From positions 1-11,949 of the forward strand of contig CAYTKT010000057.1 of NCBI GenBank assembly GCA_964438605.1: a DNA stretch of 11,949 bases, written 5' to 3'. The position numbers and the translations under genes were made by a program. The DNA comes from Alangreenwoodia sp964438605 (lineage in GTDB: Bacteria > Bacillota > Clostridia > Peptostreptococcales > Anaerovoracaceae). Of this stretch, positions 1 to 6,305 are shown one piece after another (the stretch's first letter is position 1; each line of letters starts with the position of its first letter). The notes under the pieces were generated by a model. That model made no database searches. It worked only from the letters and a program-made list of their open reading frames with translations, and was not told the DNA's origin.

Positions 1-191
1 ATTCCAATGTCAAAGTTCTTGTAACTAAGTGTCCAACTTGTTATTGCAATTTGCGGATATTCAAAATATCACCCTTAAGTTAAATTTTTGAAGTGAATAC
101 ATAATAGCATAAATATCCCATTCCGTCAAGAATACCCGGGAGTTTGATAGTGTTAAGTTGTTGTGGAGTATTTACTTGACAGAGGTCAATC
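1..191. other. AT-rich stretch without a gene
   Basis: I see no coding frame with a start and ribosome site here. The DNA is clearly richer in A and T than the rest of the window. A short inverted repeat, TTGAC-AGAG-GTCAA, lies at 176-189. It sits just beyond the stop of the broken minus-strand gene that ends at 192 but has no T-tract, so I do not call it a terminator. Confidence 0.5.
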
Positions 192-640
192 CTAAAGATT
201 ATTCATGAGACCGTAATTGATGCCATATTTCTTCAAAAGCTGCTGAATCCCGCTGTTTCCGTCCTCGATCGTGACGCTCTTTTCAAAAAACTCCAGTCGA
301 TCGCCCCATTTAATTGTTCGTCTATGTACTGTCTGGCATACTCGCCGTATTTCTCCTGTTTCCCTTTGGGCTTAGTTTCTCTGCACATGAATTTTCCGCC
401 ATCATAAAGATATTTCCTCAGCTTGCTCAGCTTTCCCAGCCCCTTTCGGCTCCAGCCCATCGGGTTTCTGCTGAATCGCTCCGCCAGTACATGGCTGACT
501 TGACTTTCTGTATAGCTTCCCGGTATATCCAGTACCATCCGGTTGCGGATCTCTTCCCGGTGTCCGAACGTATCATATGCATTCCCGATATCTCTCTTCA
601 CTTTGCCATACACCTTTTGCCGGCTGTTCTTCCTCTGCAA
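192..640 (-). pseudogene. Frameshifted phage-type gene of unknown function
   Basis: One frame (640 down to about 300) reads a basic, protein-like sequence containing AYDTFGHREEIRNRM, then SYTESQVSHVLAERF, which looks like a small helical DNA-binding segment, then YARQYIDEQL. It ends abruptly at a stop at 233. A second frame carries a much more natural C-terminus, including LEFFEKSVTIEDG, QQLLKKYG and INYGLMNNL, and ends at a TAG at 192-194. I infer one frameshift near 300-320 that joins them. The first codon of the open frame is TTG at 640 with no good ribosome site, so the true start is uncertain. I do not recognise the family. Its neighbour on the same strand is a terminase remnant, so a phage origin is likely. 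Confidence 0.5.
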
Positions 641-697
641 AGTACATCTTTGGAGTTGATCTCTTTTTTCTATTCTTCCAAAAACTCCACAATTATT

Positions 698-920
698 TTA
701 CACTAACGATACTCCGCGATACTCCCGATAATTCCGAACACGTCGGAGGATTTGTTCCTGCCAGCCAATCAATTTGAACGGCTTTCCCACCCATGTTCCT
801 TTGGTGCAGCAGAGGCTCTCCACGAACGCCATGGCGAAGCCGGCGGCGTTTTTATCGTAGCAGGTAATCCTTAACTGTGAACCGCGTCGGTTTATACTTT
901 TTCAGTTTCCGCATTGCCAC
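698..920 (-). pseudogene. Terminase large subunit, N-terminal remnant (frameshifted, truncated)
   Basis: The start is GTG at 920, with GGAGG eight bases upstream. The first frame reads KLKKYKPTRFTVKDYLL and then hits a stop. Shifting by one base gives YDKNAAGFAMAFVESLC, then CTKGTWVGKPFKL and GWQEQILRRV. This is the classic N-terminus of the terminase_1 large subunits of Firmicute phages, which usually read F-x-Y-D-x-x-A-x2-A-x2-F-I-E-S-L-C-H-T-K-G-x-W-A-G-x-P-F-x-L-x-x-W-Q. About 70 of the usual 500-600 residues remain. The frame stops at 698-700, and the Walker ATPase and nuclease domains are absent. In a phage this protein packages DNA into the capsid; this copy cannot. The family call rests on remembered motif similarity, not a database search. 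Confidence 0.75.
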
Positions 921-943
921 GATCTCCGCCTCCTTTCCAAAGG

Positions 944-980
944 AATAAGAAAAGCACCGGCCGTTTCTGAACCGATGCTG
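944..980 (-). terminator. Rho-independent terminator of the lipoprotein gene
   Basis: On the minus strand AGCATCGG pairs with CCGGTGCT (one G-T pair) and is followed at once by TTTTCTTATT. The hairpin lies about 16 bases past the stop of the lipoprotein gene at 996, in the right orientation to end its transcript before the terminase remnant. Confidence 0.7.
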
Positions 981-995
981 AAACATGCAATAGTT

Positions 996-2576
996 TTATT
1001 CGCTTTCACTCGGTTTTTCCGGTGGTTCCTGCCCGTCACTCAGCTTTTCCGGCGGGTCCTGTCCGTTCCCAGGCTTTGCAGGAGGCTCCTGTCCGTCATT
1101 CGATTCCCCGTCCGGCTTTTCCGGCGGCGCCTGGCCGTTTCCGGGAGCGCTGTTCGGCGCATCGCCGCCGGGAGCGGATTGCTGTGAGCCGTTATTTACC
1201 TGCGCGTCCTCGAACGCGGTTACAGTTGGAGCCAAACCCGTATCGGCAGCGGTATCGTAGATATCCACCGTGATTGTGTATGCGGAAGTTCCGGAGGCAT
1301 AAATGGTGCCGTCTGTTCCTTTGATCGTTACTGCATTTCCCTCGGCATCAGTGATGCTGCCCGCATTGTGCAGTGCAGTCAGCACACTGTCTCCTGTGAC
1401 AATCCAGCGGGAACCGTCGTCAATTGTCAAGGAGGCCGTTCCGTCCCCACCGTTGCCGGCACAGCTCTCATCCTGTATAAGGGCGCCTTGCAGGGTGCTT
1501 CCCTTGGTGATGTAGAAATCAAGCTGACTGACAGAATCCCAGACGACATCGCCCGTCATGTCCTGATCAATGGCGAGAAAAGTGCAGTCCGCGCCGTTCT
1601 CTCCGACAGTGCCCCAGCCGCGTTTATTTTGATTGCCGGTACATCGCAGAAAGAATTCTCCATCATCAGCAGTAATATTTACGTTCTCTAAGATAAAAGT
1701 GGATTCGGTGTTGGTGGTATAGAACATTCCGCCGTTTTCCGCCGTCAGAGATCCACCGGTCATCTGGAAAGTGCTGTTTCCTTCCGCCGCGTCGCCGGAC
1801 ATGCTCTGATACAAAATGATGTTCCAGGTGCAGTCGTTTTCATCGGAATCGCCCATATTGCCGGAAAGGTCGCAGTCGTACAGATAGAGATTGTTCTTCC
1901 CTTCAATGCACACCGCTTCGGAGCCGTTTGCGGCAAGTTTCGCGTCTTTCGCGACAACGGTCGCTGTGCTGTAAACGGCGGGCGAGCCAATTCCATTTGA
2001 TGTATAGTTTCCGCCGTCAATCACCATCAACCCGCCTCCGCGGTCGGAACGCACGGCGGCGGAGGATTGTCCTTCCGTGGTCGCATTGACGTTTGTGGCG
2101 TACAGTGTGCCGCCACCCGCGACATGGACCGCTCCGGACGTGTCCTGCGAGGTAGATATTTTGCTGTCACTAATTTTGACGGTCCCATCTCCGTAAGCAA
2201 ATACGCCCGTGCCGCCCTTTGCGTCGGTGGAAATATCAGCATTTCGTATCGTTGCCGTGCCGCCTTTTGACAGAATGGCTGCTCCCGTCCCGTAAAAGCT
2301 CGCGTCATCCCCTCCGGAGGAATCCTGGGAATTGCGTCCTACCGTGATGTTCTCAAGCGATACACTTCCATCTGTCACGACAATAGCATTTTCATCTTTT
2401 CCTTCAGAGACAAACGACGCCCCGTCCACCGATTCGTCCTTGCTATATGTGGTGGTGCCCTCATAAGATTCGGAACTATTGCTGTTATTGCTCCCGCTTT
2501 CCTGCCCACAGCCGGAAATGCTCAGAAGTATTGCGACAGATAAAACAAGTGCGGTACATATTTTTCGATGGCGCAT
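996..2576 (-). CDS. Secreted lipoprotein with beta-helix-like repeats and Pro-rich tail
   Basis: This is an intact 526-residue protein. ATG at 2576 is preceded by GGGAGG seven bases upstream. The N-terminus is a lipoprotein signal: basic MRHRK, a hydrophobic run, and the lipobox ISGC with Cys23 as the predicted lipidation site. A Ser/Asn/Gly linker follows. From about residue 75 to 450 there are irregular short repeats rich in G, T, S, D, N and V, of the type GGTxTIxNxxIST, GDGTVKISDSKIST, GGTLYATNVNATT. This suggests a right-handed parallel beta-helix exposed on the surface, as in many Firmicute adhesin-like or carbohydrate-binding proteins. The last ~65 residues hold four copies of (N/D)GQxPP(E/A)K(P/L), probably a wall-spanning or extended tail. 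No LPXTG motif or membrane anchor is seen at the C-terminus. The gene stands alone with its own terminator. Its exact function is unknown; binding or adhesion is an inference. Confidence 0.85.
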   Translation of the reverse strand: MRHRKICTALVLSVAILLSISGCGQESGSNNSNSSESYEGTTTYSKDESVDGASFVSEGKDENAIVVTDGSVSLENITVGRNSQDSSGGDDASFYGTGAAILSKGGTATIRNADISTDAKGGTGVFAYGDGTVKISDSKISTSQDTSGAVHVAGGGTLYATNVNATTEGQSSAAVRSDRGGGLMVIDGGNYTSNGIGSPAVYSTATVVAKDAKLAANGSEAVCIEGKNNLYLYDCDLSGNMGDSDENDCTWNIILYQSMSGDAAEGNSTFQMTGGSLTAENGGMFYTTNTESTFILENVNITADDGEFFLRCTGNQNKRGWGTVGENGADCTFLAIDQDMTGDVVWDSVSQLDFYITKGSTLQGALIQDESCAGNGGDGTASLTIDDGSRWIVTGDSVLTALHNAGSITDAEGNAVTIKGTDGTIYASGTSAYTITVDIYDTAADTGLAPTVTAFEDAQVNNGSQQSAPGGDAPNSAPGNGQAPPEKPDGESNDGQEPPAKPGNGQDPPEKLSDGQEPPEKPSESE

Positions 2577-2703
2577 GATTCATAACCTCCCTATATTTTC
2601 TGCTATGATGCTACCATATTTGTGTGAAATCAATGTCACGTACTTATGAACTTTCAGTGAAACGACCTTCTGAATTCTTATGGATCGCTTTCTCGTTTTC
2701 AAC
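2577..2703. other. Intergenic leader upstream of the lipoprotein gene
   Basis: This stretch holds the lipoprotein ribosome site (GGGAGG at about 2584-2589, minus strand) and presumably its promoter. I looked for minus-strand -35/-10 pairs with 16-18 base spacing and found only weak matches, so I do not assign one. Confidence 0.4.
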
Positions 2704-3038
2704 TTATAGAGCGCTGCAAAAAACGATACCTGCATTTATTTGTATAGGAACAGGATTTTGCGATTCTGTTCCAGGTTTTTGAAAATCTTTATTCCGCAAG
2801 CCGGAAGGTCTGGTTGTTAAGTCTGGTGAGCCGCTCGACCACCTGACCACCTGTTCATCCGTTTCGTAGCCGATGGCATCATATTCGCGGGGCTTGCCCA
2901 TGTCCCGTCCTTGCGCGTTGCCCGGATGAGAACCTTGCGCTTATTGCTTCTACGTTCCATGATTGCCTTGAATTTGTGTCTGTTTTCGTAGTTTGTCATC
3001 GTCATTTTCGTTCTCTTCGTTTCCGTCTTCCTACTCAT
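2704..3038 (-). pseudogene. Small hypothetical gene, probably frameshifted
   Basis: ATG at 3038 begins a basic sequence (MSRKTETKRTKM, then YENRHKFKAIMERRSNKRKV, then IRATRKDGT). After this point the frame becomes unnatural and ends at 2817. Switching frame near 2900 gives a better continuation, GKPREYDAIGYETDEQVVRW, running to a stop at 2704. I infer one small gene of roughly 100 residues broken by a frameshift. Its start overlaps the stop of the preceding minus-strand remnant as TGATG, a typical coupled-gene arrangement in phage or mobile-element operons. I do not recognise the family, and whether the second frame is truly the same gene is not proven. Confidence 0.35.
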
Positions 3039-3190
3039 CAAAACCTGAGGTACCCGTAAGTGTTTTTCTCGCTGCGGTAAAGGCCCAGCCCGTTACCCAG
3101 GGTTTTCATAAAAGGGGCTTTTAAGCCTTTCCGCTTTGGGAGTGTAACGACAGTTTCTACATGTATTTATGTATGTAAATACAGCAGAGA
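3038..3190 (-). pseudogene. Degenerate coding remnant, family unknown
   Basis: Two overlapping minus-strand frames look like pieces of a single protein. One reads TYINTCRNCRYTPKAERL and SPFYENPG, then stops. The other, shifted by one base, reads NGLGLYRSEKNTYGYLRF and stops with TGA at 3038-3040, which overlaps the next start codon. No start with a ribosome site is visible upstream. The CxxC in CRNC could be half of a metal-binding motif. I cannot name the family; the call rests only on the quality of the two peptides and the coupled stop/start. Confidence 0.3.
3163..3186. promoter_or_regulatory. Perfect 8-bp inverted repeat, possible operator
   Basis: TGTATTTA and TAAATACA form a perfect dyad around a 6-base centre (TGTATG), about 100 bases upstream of the amidase start. 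Its size and spacing fit a dimeric repressor operator, but no repressor gene is in the window. It also lies inside the degenerate minus-strand coding remnant. It has no T-tract, so it is not a terminator. Position is accurate to a couple of bases. Confidence 0.3.
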
Positions 3191-3282
3191 AGAAGAATCT
3201 TTGTCATGCGGTTTCGCAGGCCTGCCGGAATTAGACGTGGGAAAAACGGAACATACTACGGAATAGGAGGAGAAGAAATAAC

Positions 3283-4023
3283 ATGCAGATAAAACAACAA
3301 TTCATTCCAAAGAGCCGGACGAAGCAGCGACCGGGTATCGTGATGACACCAAAATACTTGACGATACATAGCACCGGAAATCCGAACAGCACCGCGCAGA
3401 ACGAAGCCGACTTTGTCTGTAAAAACTCGACGAGACAAGCATCGTATCATTTTGTCTGTGACGACAAACAGGTGATTCAGATCCTGCCGACGAACGAAGT
3501 GGCATGGCACGCAGGCGACGGCGGGAAAGGCGCGGGCAATCGACAAAGCATCGGCATCGAAATCTGTGAATCGGGTGATCGGCGTGCGGCGGTGGACAAC
3601 GCCATCTGGCTGACCAAAGAACTCATGCGGAATTTAAAGATCCTTGCAAGTCGGATCGTACAGCATAACCACTGGAGCGGGAAAAATTGTCCGCGCATTT
3701 TAAGGGACAAGAATTTTATCAAAGATGGGATCGATTGGGATTACTTTTTATGGAAAGTCAATTTACCGGAAGGGAGCGAGGAAGAAATGACACAAGAACA
3801 ATTTAACCAGATGATGGATGCCTGGCTTGCGAGCCGCGCAGAACTTGCGCCGGATGCATGGTCGGAAGAAGATCGCCAGTGGGCGGAAAGTGCGGGCATC
3901 GTTCAGGGAGACGAGAGCGGAAGGAAGAAATATAAAGCATTGTTGACGAAAGAAGAAGCGGTGGCGATGCTGCAATCGTCTTTTCGTGTGCATACGTCGT
4001 TCGCATCGAGAAATCTCACGTAA
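3283..4023 (+). CDS. N-acetylmuramoyl-L-alanine amidase (phage endolysin type)
   Basis: This is an intact 246-residue protein. ATG at 3283 follows AGGAGG at a spacing of about ten bases. Residues 20-140 form an Amidase_2/PGRP-type zinc amidase, which cuts the bond between N-acetylmuramic acid and L-alanine in peptidoglycan. Visible signatures are TIHSTGN (zinc ligand His29), SYHFVCDD (residues 54-61), EVAWHAG, the glutamate in GIEICES (Glu93), and QHNHWSGKNCPR, where His128 and Cys136 keep the usual eight-residue spacing of the remaining ligands. The C-terminal part (about 190-230), with AWSEEDRQWAESAGIV and LTKEEAVAML, resembles one SLH-like repeat, likely a wall-binding element. There is no signal peptide, as expected for a phage lysin that needs a holin; no holin gene is visible nearby. 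It may be a surviving lysis gene or a domesticated host hydrolase. Confidence 0.9.
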   Translation: MQIKQQFIPKSRTKQRPGIVMTPKYLTIHSTGNPNSTAQNEADFVCKNSTRQASYHFVCDDKQVIQILPTNEVAWHAGDGGKGAGNRQSIGIEICESGDRRAAVDNAIWLTKELMRNLKILASRIVQHNHWSGKNCPRILRDKNFIKDGIDWDYFLWKVNLPEGSEEEMTQEQFNQMMDAWLASRAELAPDAWSEEDRQWAESAGIVQGDESGRKKYKALLTKEEAVAMLQSSFRVHTSFASRNLT

Positions 4024-4062
4024 AGACGATAGGAAAACAGAATATCGAGAAGCATTTATTAA

Positions 4063-4113
4063 GCCCCTGTACGGTCAGTCAATCAAAGACTGACTGCACA
4101 CGGGCATTTTTTT
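4063..4113 (+). terminator. Rho-independent terminator after the amidase gene
   Basis: A long hairpin has the perfect inner stem GTCAGTC / GACTGAC (loop AATCAAA) and an outer stem GCCC / GGGC, with TGT / ACA pairs and mismatches between. It is followed by A and seven T. It lies 40 bases past the amidase stop and is oriented for plus-strand transcription. The minus side lacks a comparable T-tract, so leftward transcripts would probably not stop here. Confidence 0.85.
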
Positions 4114-4722
4114 ATGATCTGCTGAAATCTTCAGTTTAGCTCTTTCCTTCTGCCGGAGGAACAAAACCGCTGACTTTCTCAAAAGAACCTCCTGGTTTAT
4201 ACTGCAGCGTACCTGAAAAGCAGAATACAGGGTGCAAGGGAAAAAAGTTCTTCCTATCGGCGCGGGAACAGATGAGAAAACTCTCATCTCAACCCGGTGG
4301 ATCGCGGGGCAGGACGTAACATTATCTTTGCCAACTGCAAAACGTGTCCCAAACTTACGGCAGTGCGCCAAACAATACGACCGCCCTAAACTATAGCAGG
4401 CATCGGTTTAGCGGCCGCGATGAGAGAAACGCAGATGCATGAGGAAAAGCGGTACTGGGCCACCATGAATGGCAAGATGGATGCTTGCGGACAAGCTTTA
4501 CCTACGGGGAAGCAATCCGTCGGATCCATGTCGTTTTCCTTGAGAAATACCGTCCTGTCATCGACAGGAGATTCGTTGAAAAAGACGGGAGCAATCAGAT
4601 GCGAAGAACGATGTATCACAGCAGAAAGGAGCATACCTTCCTGCCGAATAAAAAAATCAAAGCAATCCGGGGAAAAGAAAGTAAAAAGAAAAGTTTCGCA
4701 AAGAAAGCGAAAGAAACAAGAT
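4114..4722. other. 609 bases with no convincing gene
   Basis: Several overlapping open frames exist on both strands, but none has a good ribosome site and a recognised product. The best candidate is plus-strand 4485-4730 (81 codons, starting MRTSFTYGEAIRRIHVVF, with a very Lys-rich end). It could be the tail of a frameshifted gene whose start lies near 4420. Another plus-strand piece near 4236-4390 reads LPIGAGTDEKTLISTRW. A minus-strand frame at 4386-4775 is Cys- and Phe-rich, has no ribosome site and runs through the left inversion site. I treat all of them as unproven. Confidence 0.4.
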
Positions 4723-4749
4723 TTTCGTAGAATACCTTCTTCTACGAAA
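4723..4749 (+). repeat. Left recombination-site candidate (inverted arms, 7-bp spacer)
   Basis: Arms TTTCGTAGAA (4723-4732) and TTCTACGAAA (4740-4749) are perfect reverse complements around the spacer TACCTTC. This is the size and symmetry of a tyrosine-recombinase core site, in which two recombinase monomers bind the arms and cut at the spacer edges. A near-identical copy in the opposite orientation lies just past the recombinase gene. No T-tract follows on either strand, so it is not a standard terminator. The match to the other copy extends one base further left (4722). Confidence 0.75.
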
Positions 4750-4805
4750 CATGCTCTTTCGGTTTTTGGGTTCATTTTTGCCGAATGGATGTGCGTAATA
4801 ATTGT

Positions 4806-4834
4806 ATTTTATTAGAAACCCATTGAATTGTCAA
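4806..4834 (-). promoter_or_regulatory. Near-consensus sigma-70/sigma-A promoter facing left
   Basis: On the minus strand, -35 TTGACA (4834-4829, perfect) and -10 TAAAAT (4811-4806, five of six) are exactly 17 bases apart. An A/T-rich tract upstream of the -35 (about 4850-4900) could act as an UP element. Transcription would begin near 4799 and run left through the left site, with no recognisable gene to drive there. After inversion it would drive the glycosylation operon. The -35 lies within a dyad GAATTG-T-CAATTC (4825-4837), which might bind a regulator. Confidence 0.7.
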
Positions 4835-4945
4835 TTCTAGAGAGCTGAAAAAAGCGATGGGAAAAAGAATATTTCTGAAAAATGATGCGATTTTGTGGGG
4901 ATTCGCCGTCAAAATTCACGTCAAACGAAAGCGAGGGAAAAACTT

Positions 4946-6159
4946 ATGCCGCGAAAAGGAGAAAACATCTATAAACGTAAAGACGGGCGCTGGGAAGGAC
5001 GCTATATCAAATCGCGCAACACACAAGGAAAGGCAAAGTACGGCTATGTTTATGCCAAAACATATCGCGAAGTAAAGAAGAAACTGGCTTGCATAGTAAG
5101 AGATGCCGGCAATAAAAAAGAAACGTCGGAACATGGGAGCCTGACGCTGCTTCCAGAACATAACGAAAATCTGGTGACATTCCGTAAAGCGCGAAGCAGT
5201 GGTTCCAAGCGGCAAAGCCGCGCATCAAAGAATCCACCGCCAATAAATGCGAGAGCGTTCTGCGACTGCATCTTTTTCCGGCGCTGGATGACATCGCACT
5301 CCAGGAATTTTCCGACCAACTGATCGAAGAACACTGTCAAACCCTCCTTTGCTGCGGCGGAAAAAAGAAAACCGGACTCTCCGCACGGACGGTTTTGGGC
5401 GTACTGTTCGTGCTGCGCGGAGTTTTGCGTTTCGCCGTCCAAAGCGGACAGCCCGTTTCGTGTGATGCACGCTCGATTCACATCCGTTCAAAGAAAAAGG
5501 AAAAACGGATCTTAAGCCGTGGGGAACAGGAACGTCTGTGCCGTCATCTGATTTCTGACCGGAATGCCTACCATATGGGAATTCTGGTCAGTTTGTTTAC
5601 CGGACTGCGCATCGGGGAAGTCTGTGCGCTGCGATGGGAGGATATTTCTCTGAGGGAAAAGACGATCCGCGTCTGCCGGACGATGCAGCGCGTGCGGGAA
5701 CAGGCAGAGTCCGAAAAAAAGACAAAGATTCTCGTCAGCGCCCCAAAGAGCGCATCTTCTGTGCGGACGATTCCAATGCCGGATATTCTGGTTCGGTTGA
5801 TAGAAGAATATCAGAATCATACGGGTTCCACCTCCGGCTACTTTCTGTCGCTTCCCGGAAAAAAGCATCTGGACCCGCGTACCCTGCAAAACCGGTTTCA
5901 ACAAGCGCTAAAAGAGAGTGGAATCTCAAAAAGAAACTTTCACGCATTGCGCCATACGTTTGCCACACGCTGTGTGGAACTGGGATTTGATGTGAAAAGT
6001 CTGAGTGAGATTCTGGGCCATTCGAGCGTCAATTTGACGATGAATCTTTATGTTCATCCGACGATGGAACTGAAAAAACAGAATATGAAACGTCTTTCGG
6101 CGCTTTTCGCCGTCACGCTGTGCCGTCAGGAAGCGGAAGAACCGTTGAAATGTGCATAA
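4946..6159 (+). pseudogene. Tyrosine site-specific recombinase/integrase, one frameshift
   Basis: The start is ATG at 4946 (MPRKGENIYKRKDGRWEGRY), with GAGGG eight to ten bases upstream; the opening is the usual AP2-like arm-binding domain of Firmicute phage integrases. The frame runs to TFRKA near 5190, and the rest continues one base out of frame: KQWFQAAKPRIKESTANKCE (SAM-like core-binding domain), then the catalytic domain from about 5510. Catalytic signatures are LFTGLRIGEVCALRW (first Arg), HALRHTFATR (His-x2-Arg), LGHSSV (second His) and NLYVHPT (nucleophile Tyr). The second part is open from 5188 to the stop at 6157-6159. A single-base deletion near 5190 explains the break, and a stop at 5185-5187 in the second frame limits where it can be. 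Without it the protein would be about 400 residues, full length for the family. It lies entirely between two inverted candidate core sites, which suggests a DNA invertase role rather than simple phage integration. Confidence 0.85.
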
Positions 6160-6171
6160 GAAGAAGTGGAT

Positions 6172-6198
6172 TTTCGCAGAAGAAGGTATTCTACGAAA
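6172..6198 (-). repeat. Right recombination-site candidate, inverted copy of the left site
   Basis: The arms are TTTCGCAGAA (6172-6181) and TTCTACGAAA (6189-6198) around the spacer GAAGGTA. Read on the minus strand, it matches the left site over 28 bases with one difference, a C for T at 6177 that slightly breaks the arm symmetry. It lies 13 bases after the recombinase stop and 108 bases before the gtrB start. The opposite spacer orientation means recombination would invert, not excise, the DNA between. Confidence 0.75.
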
Positions 6199-6305
6199 AA
6201 ATGTGGCGGATGCGGCTACGATTATTTTATCCATGCAGCGTAGAAATAACCATTACTATAAACATAAAAATTGGGTATGAGATCAGAAACGGAAGGGAAT
6301 GTGAA
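6199..6305 (+). promoter_or_regulatory. Leader of the glycosylation operon, no good promoter of its own
   Basis: This A/T-rich stretch ends with the ribosome site GGAAGGG (6291-6297). It contains TATAAA (about 6255-6260), but the sequence 17 bases upstream (TGCAGC) is a poor -35. I find no other pair with correct spacing. This fits an operon that relies on a promoter brought in by inversion or on read-through from the recombinase gene. Confidence 0.4.

Larger units (their letters stand above)
4723..6198. mobile_element. Putative invertible segment with recombinase and outward promoter
   Basis: The segment is bounded by two 27-bp palindromic sites with spacers in opposite sense (TACCTTC on the left, GAAGGTA on the right). 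It encodes a tyrosine recombinase and a leftward near-consensus promoter 57 bases inside the left site. Recombination between inverted sites would flip the segment; a base at position x would move to 10921 minus x. The promoter would then lie at about 6087-6115, pointing right across the right site and into the gtr-like operon that starts at 6306. The architecture is seen in the sequence. The switching, and the OFF state drawn here, are inferred. The recombinase reading frame is broken, so flipping may need a related recombinase in trans. Confidence 0.6.

Noticed and set aside
1..60. End of an insertion sequence suggested by GTGTCCAACTTG
   Set aside because: The string recalls termini of some IS3-like elements, but no transposase or matching inverted repeat is visible, so it is too short to call.
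4723..4749. Left palindrome as a transcription terminator
   Set aside because: The stem is plausible but neither strand has a T-tract right after it, and an inverted copy with the same 7-base centre lies across the recombinase gene. A recombination site explains this better.
4386..4775. Minus-strand 129-codon frame as the current target of the leftward promoter
   Set aside because: It has no ribosome site and an odd Cys/Phe-rich composition, and it overlaps plus-strand frames of equal quality; I could not support it as a gene.
4723..6198. Sites as attL/attR of a small integrated element
   Set aside because: Attachment sites left by integration are direct repeats. These two are inverted relative to each other, which predicts inversion, not excision.
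6120..6305. N-terminal extension of gtrB through the right site
   Set aside because: The frame is open, but no codon upstream has a ribosome site and the GT2 domain starts right after GTG 6306, which has a good one.
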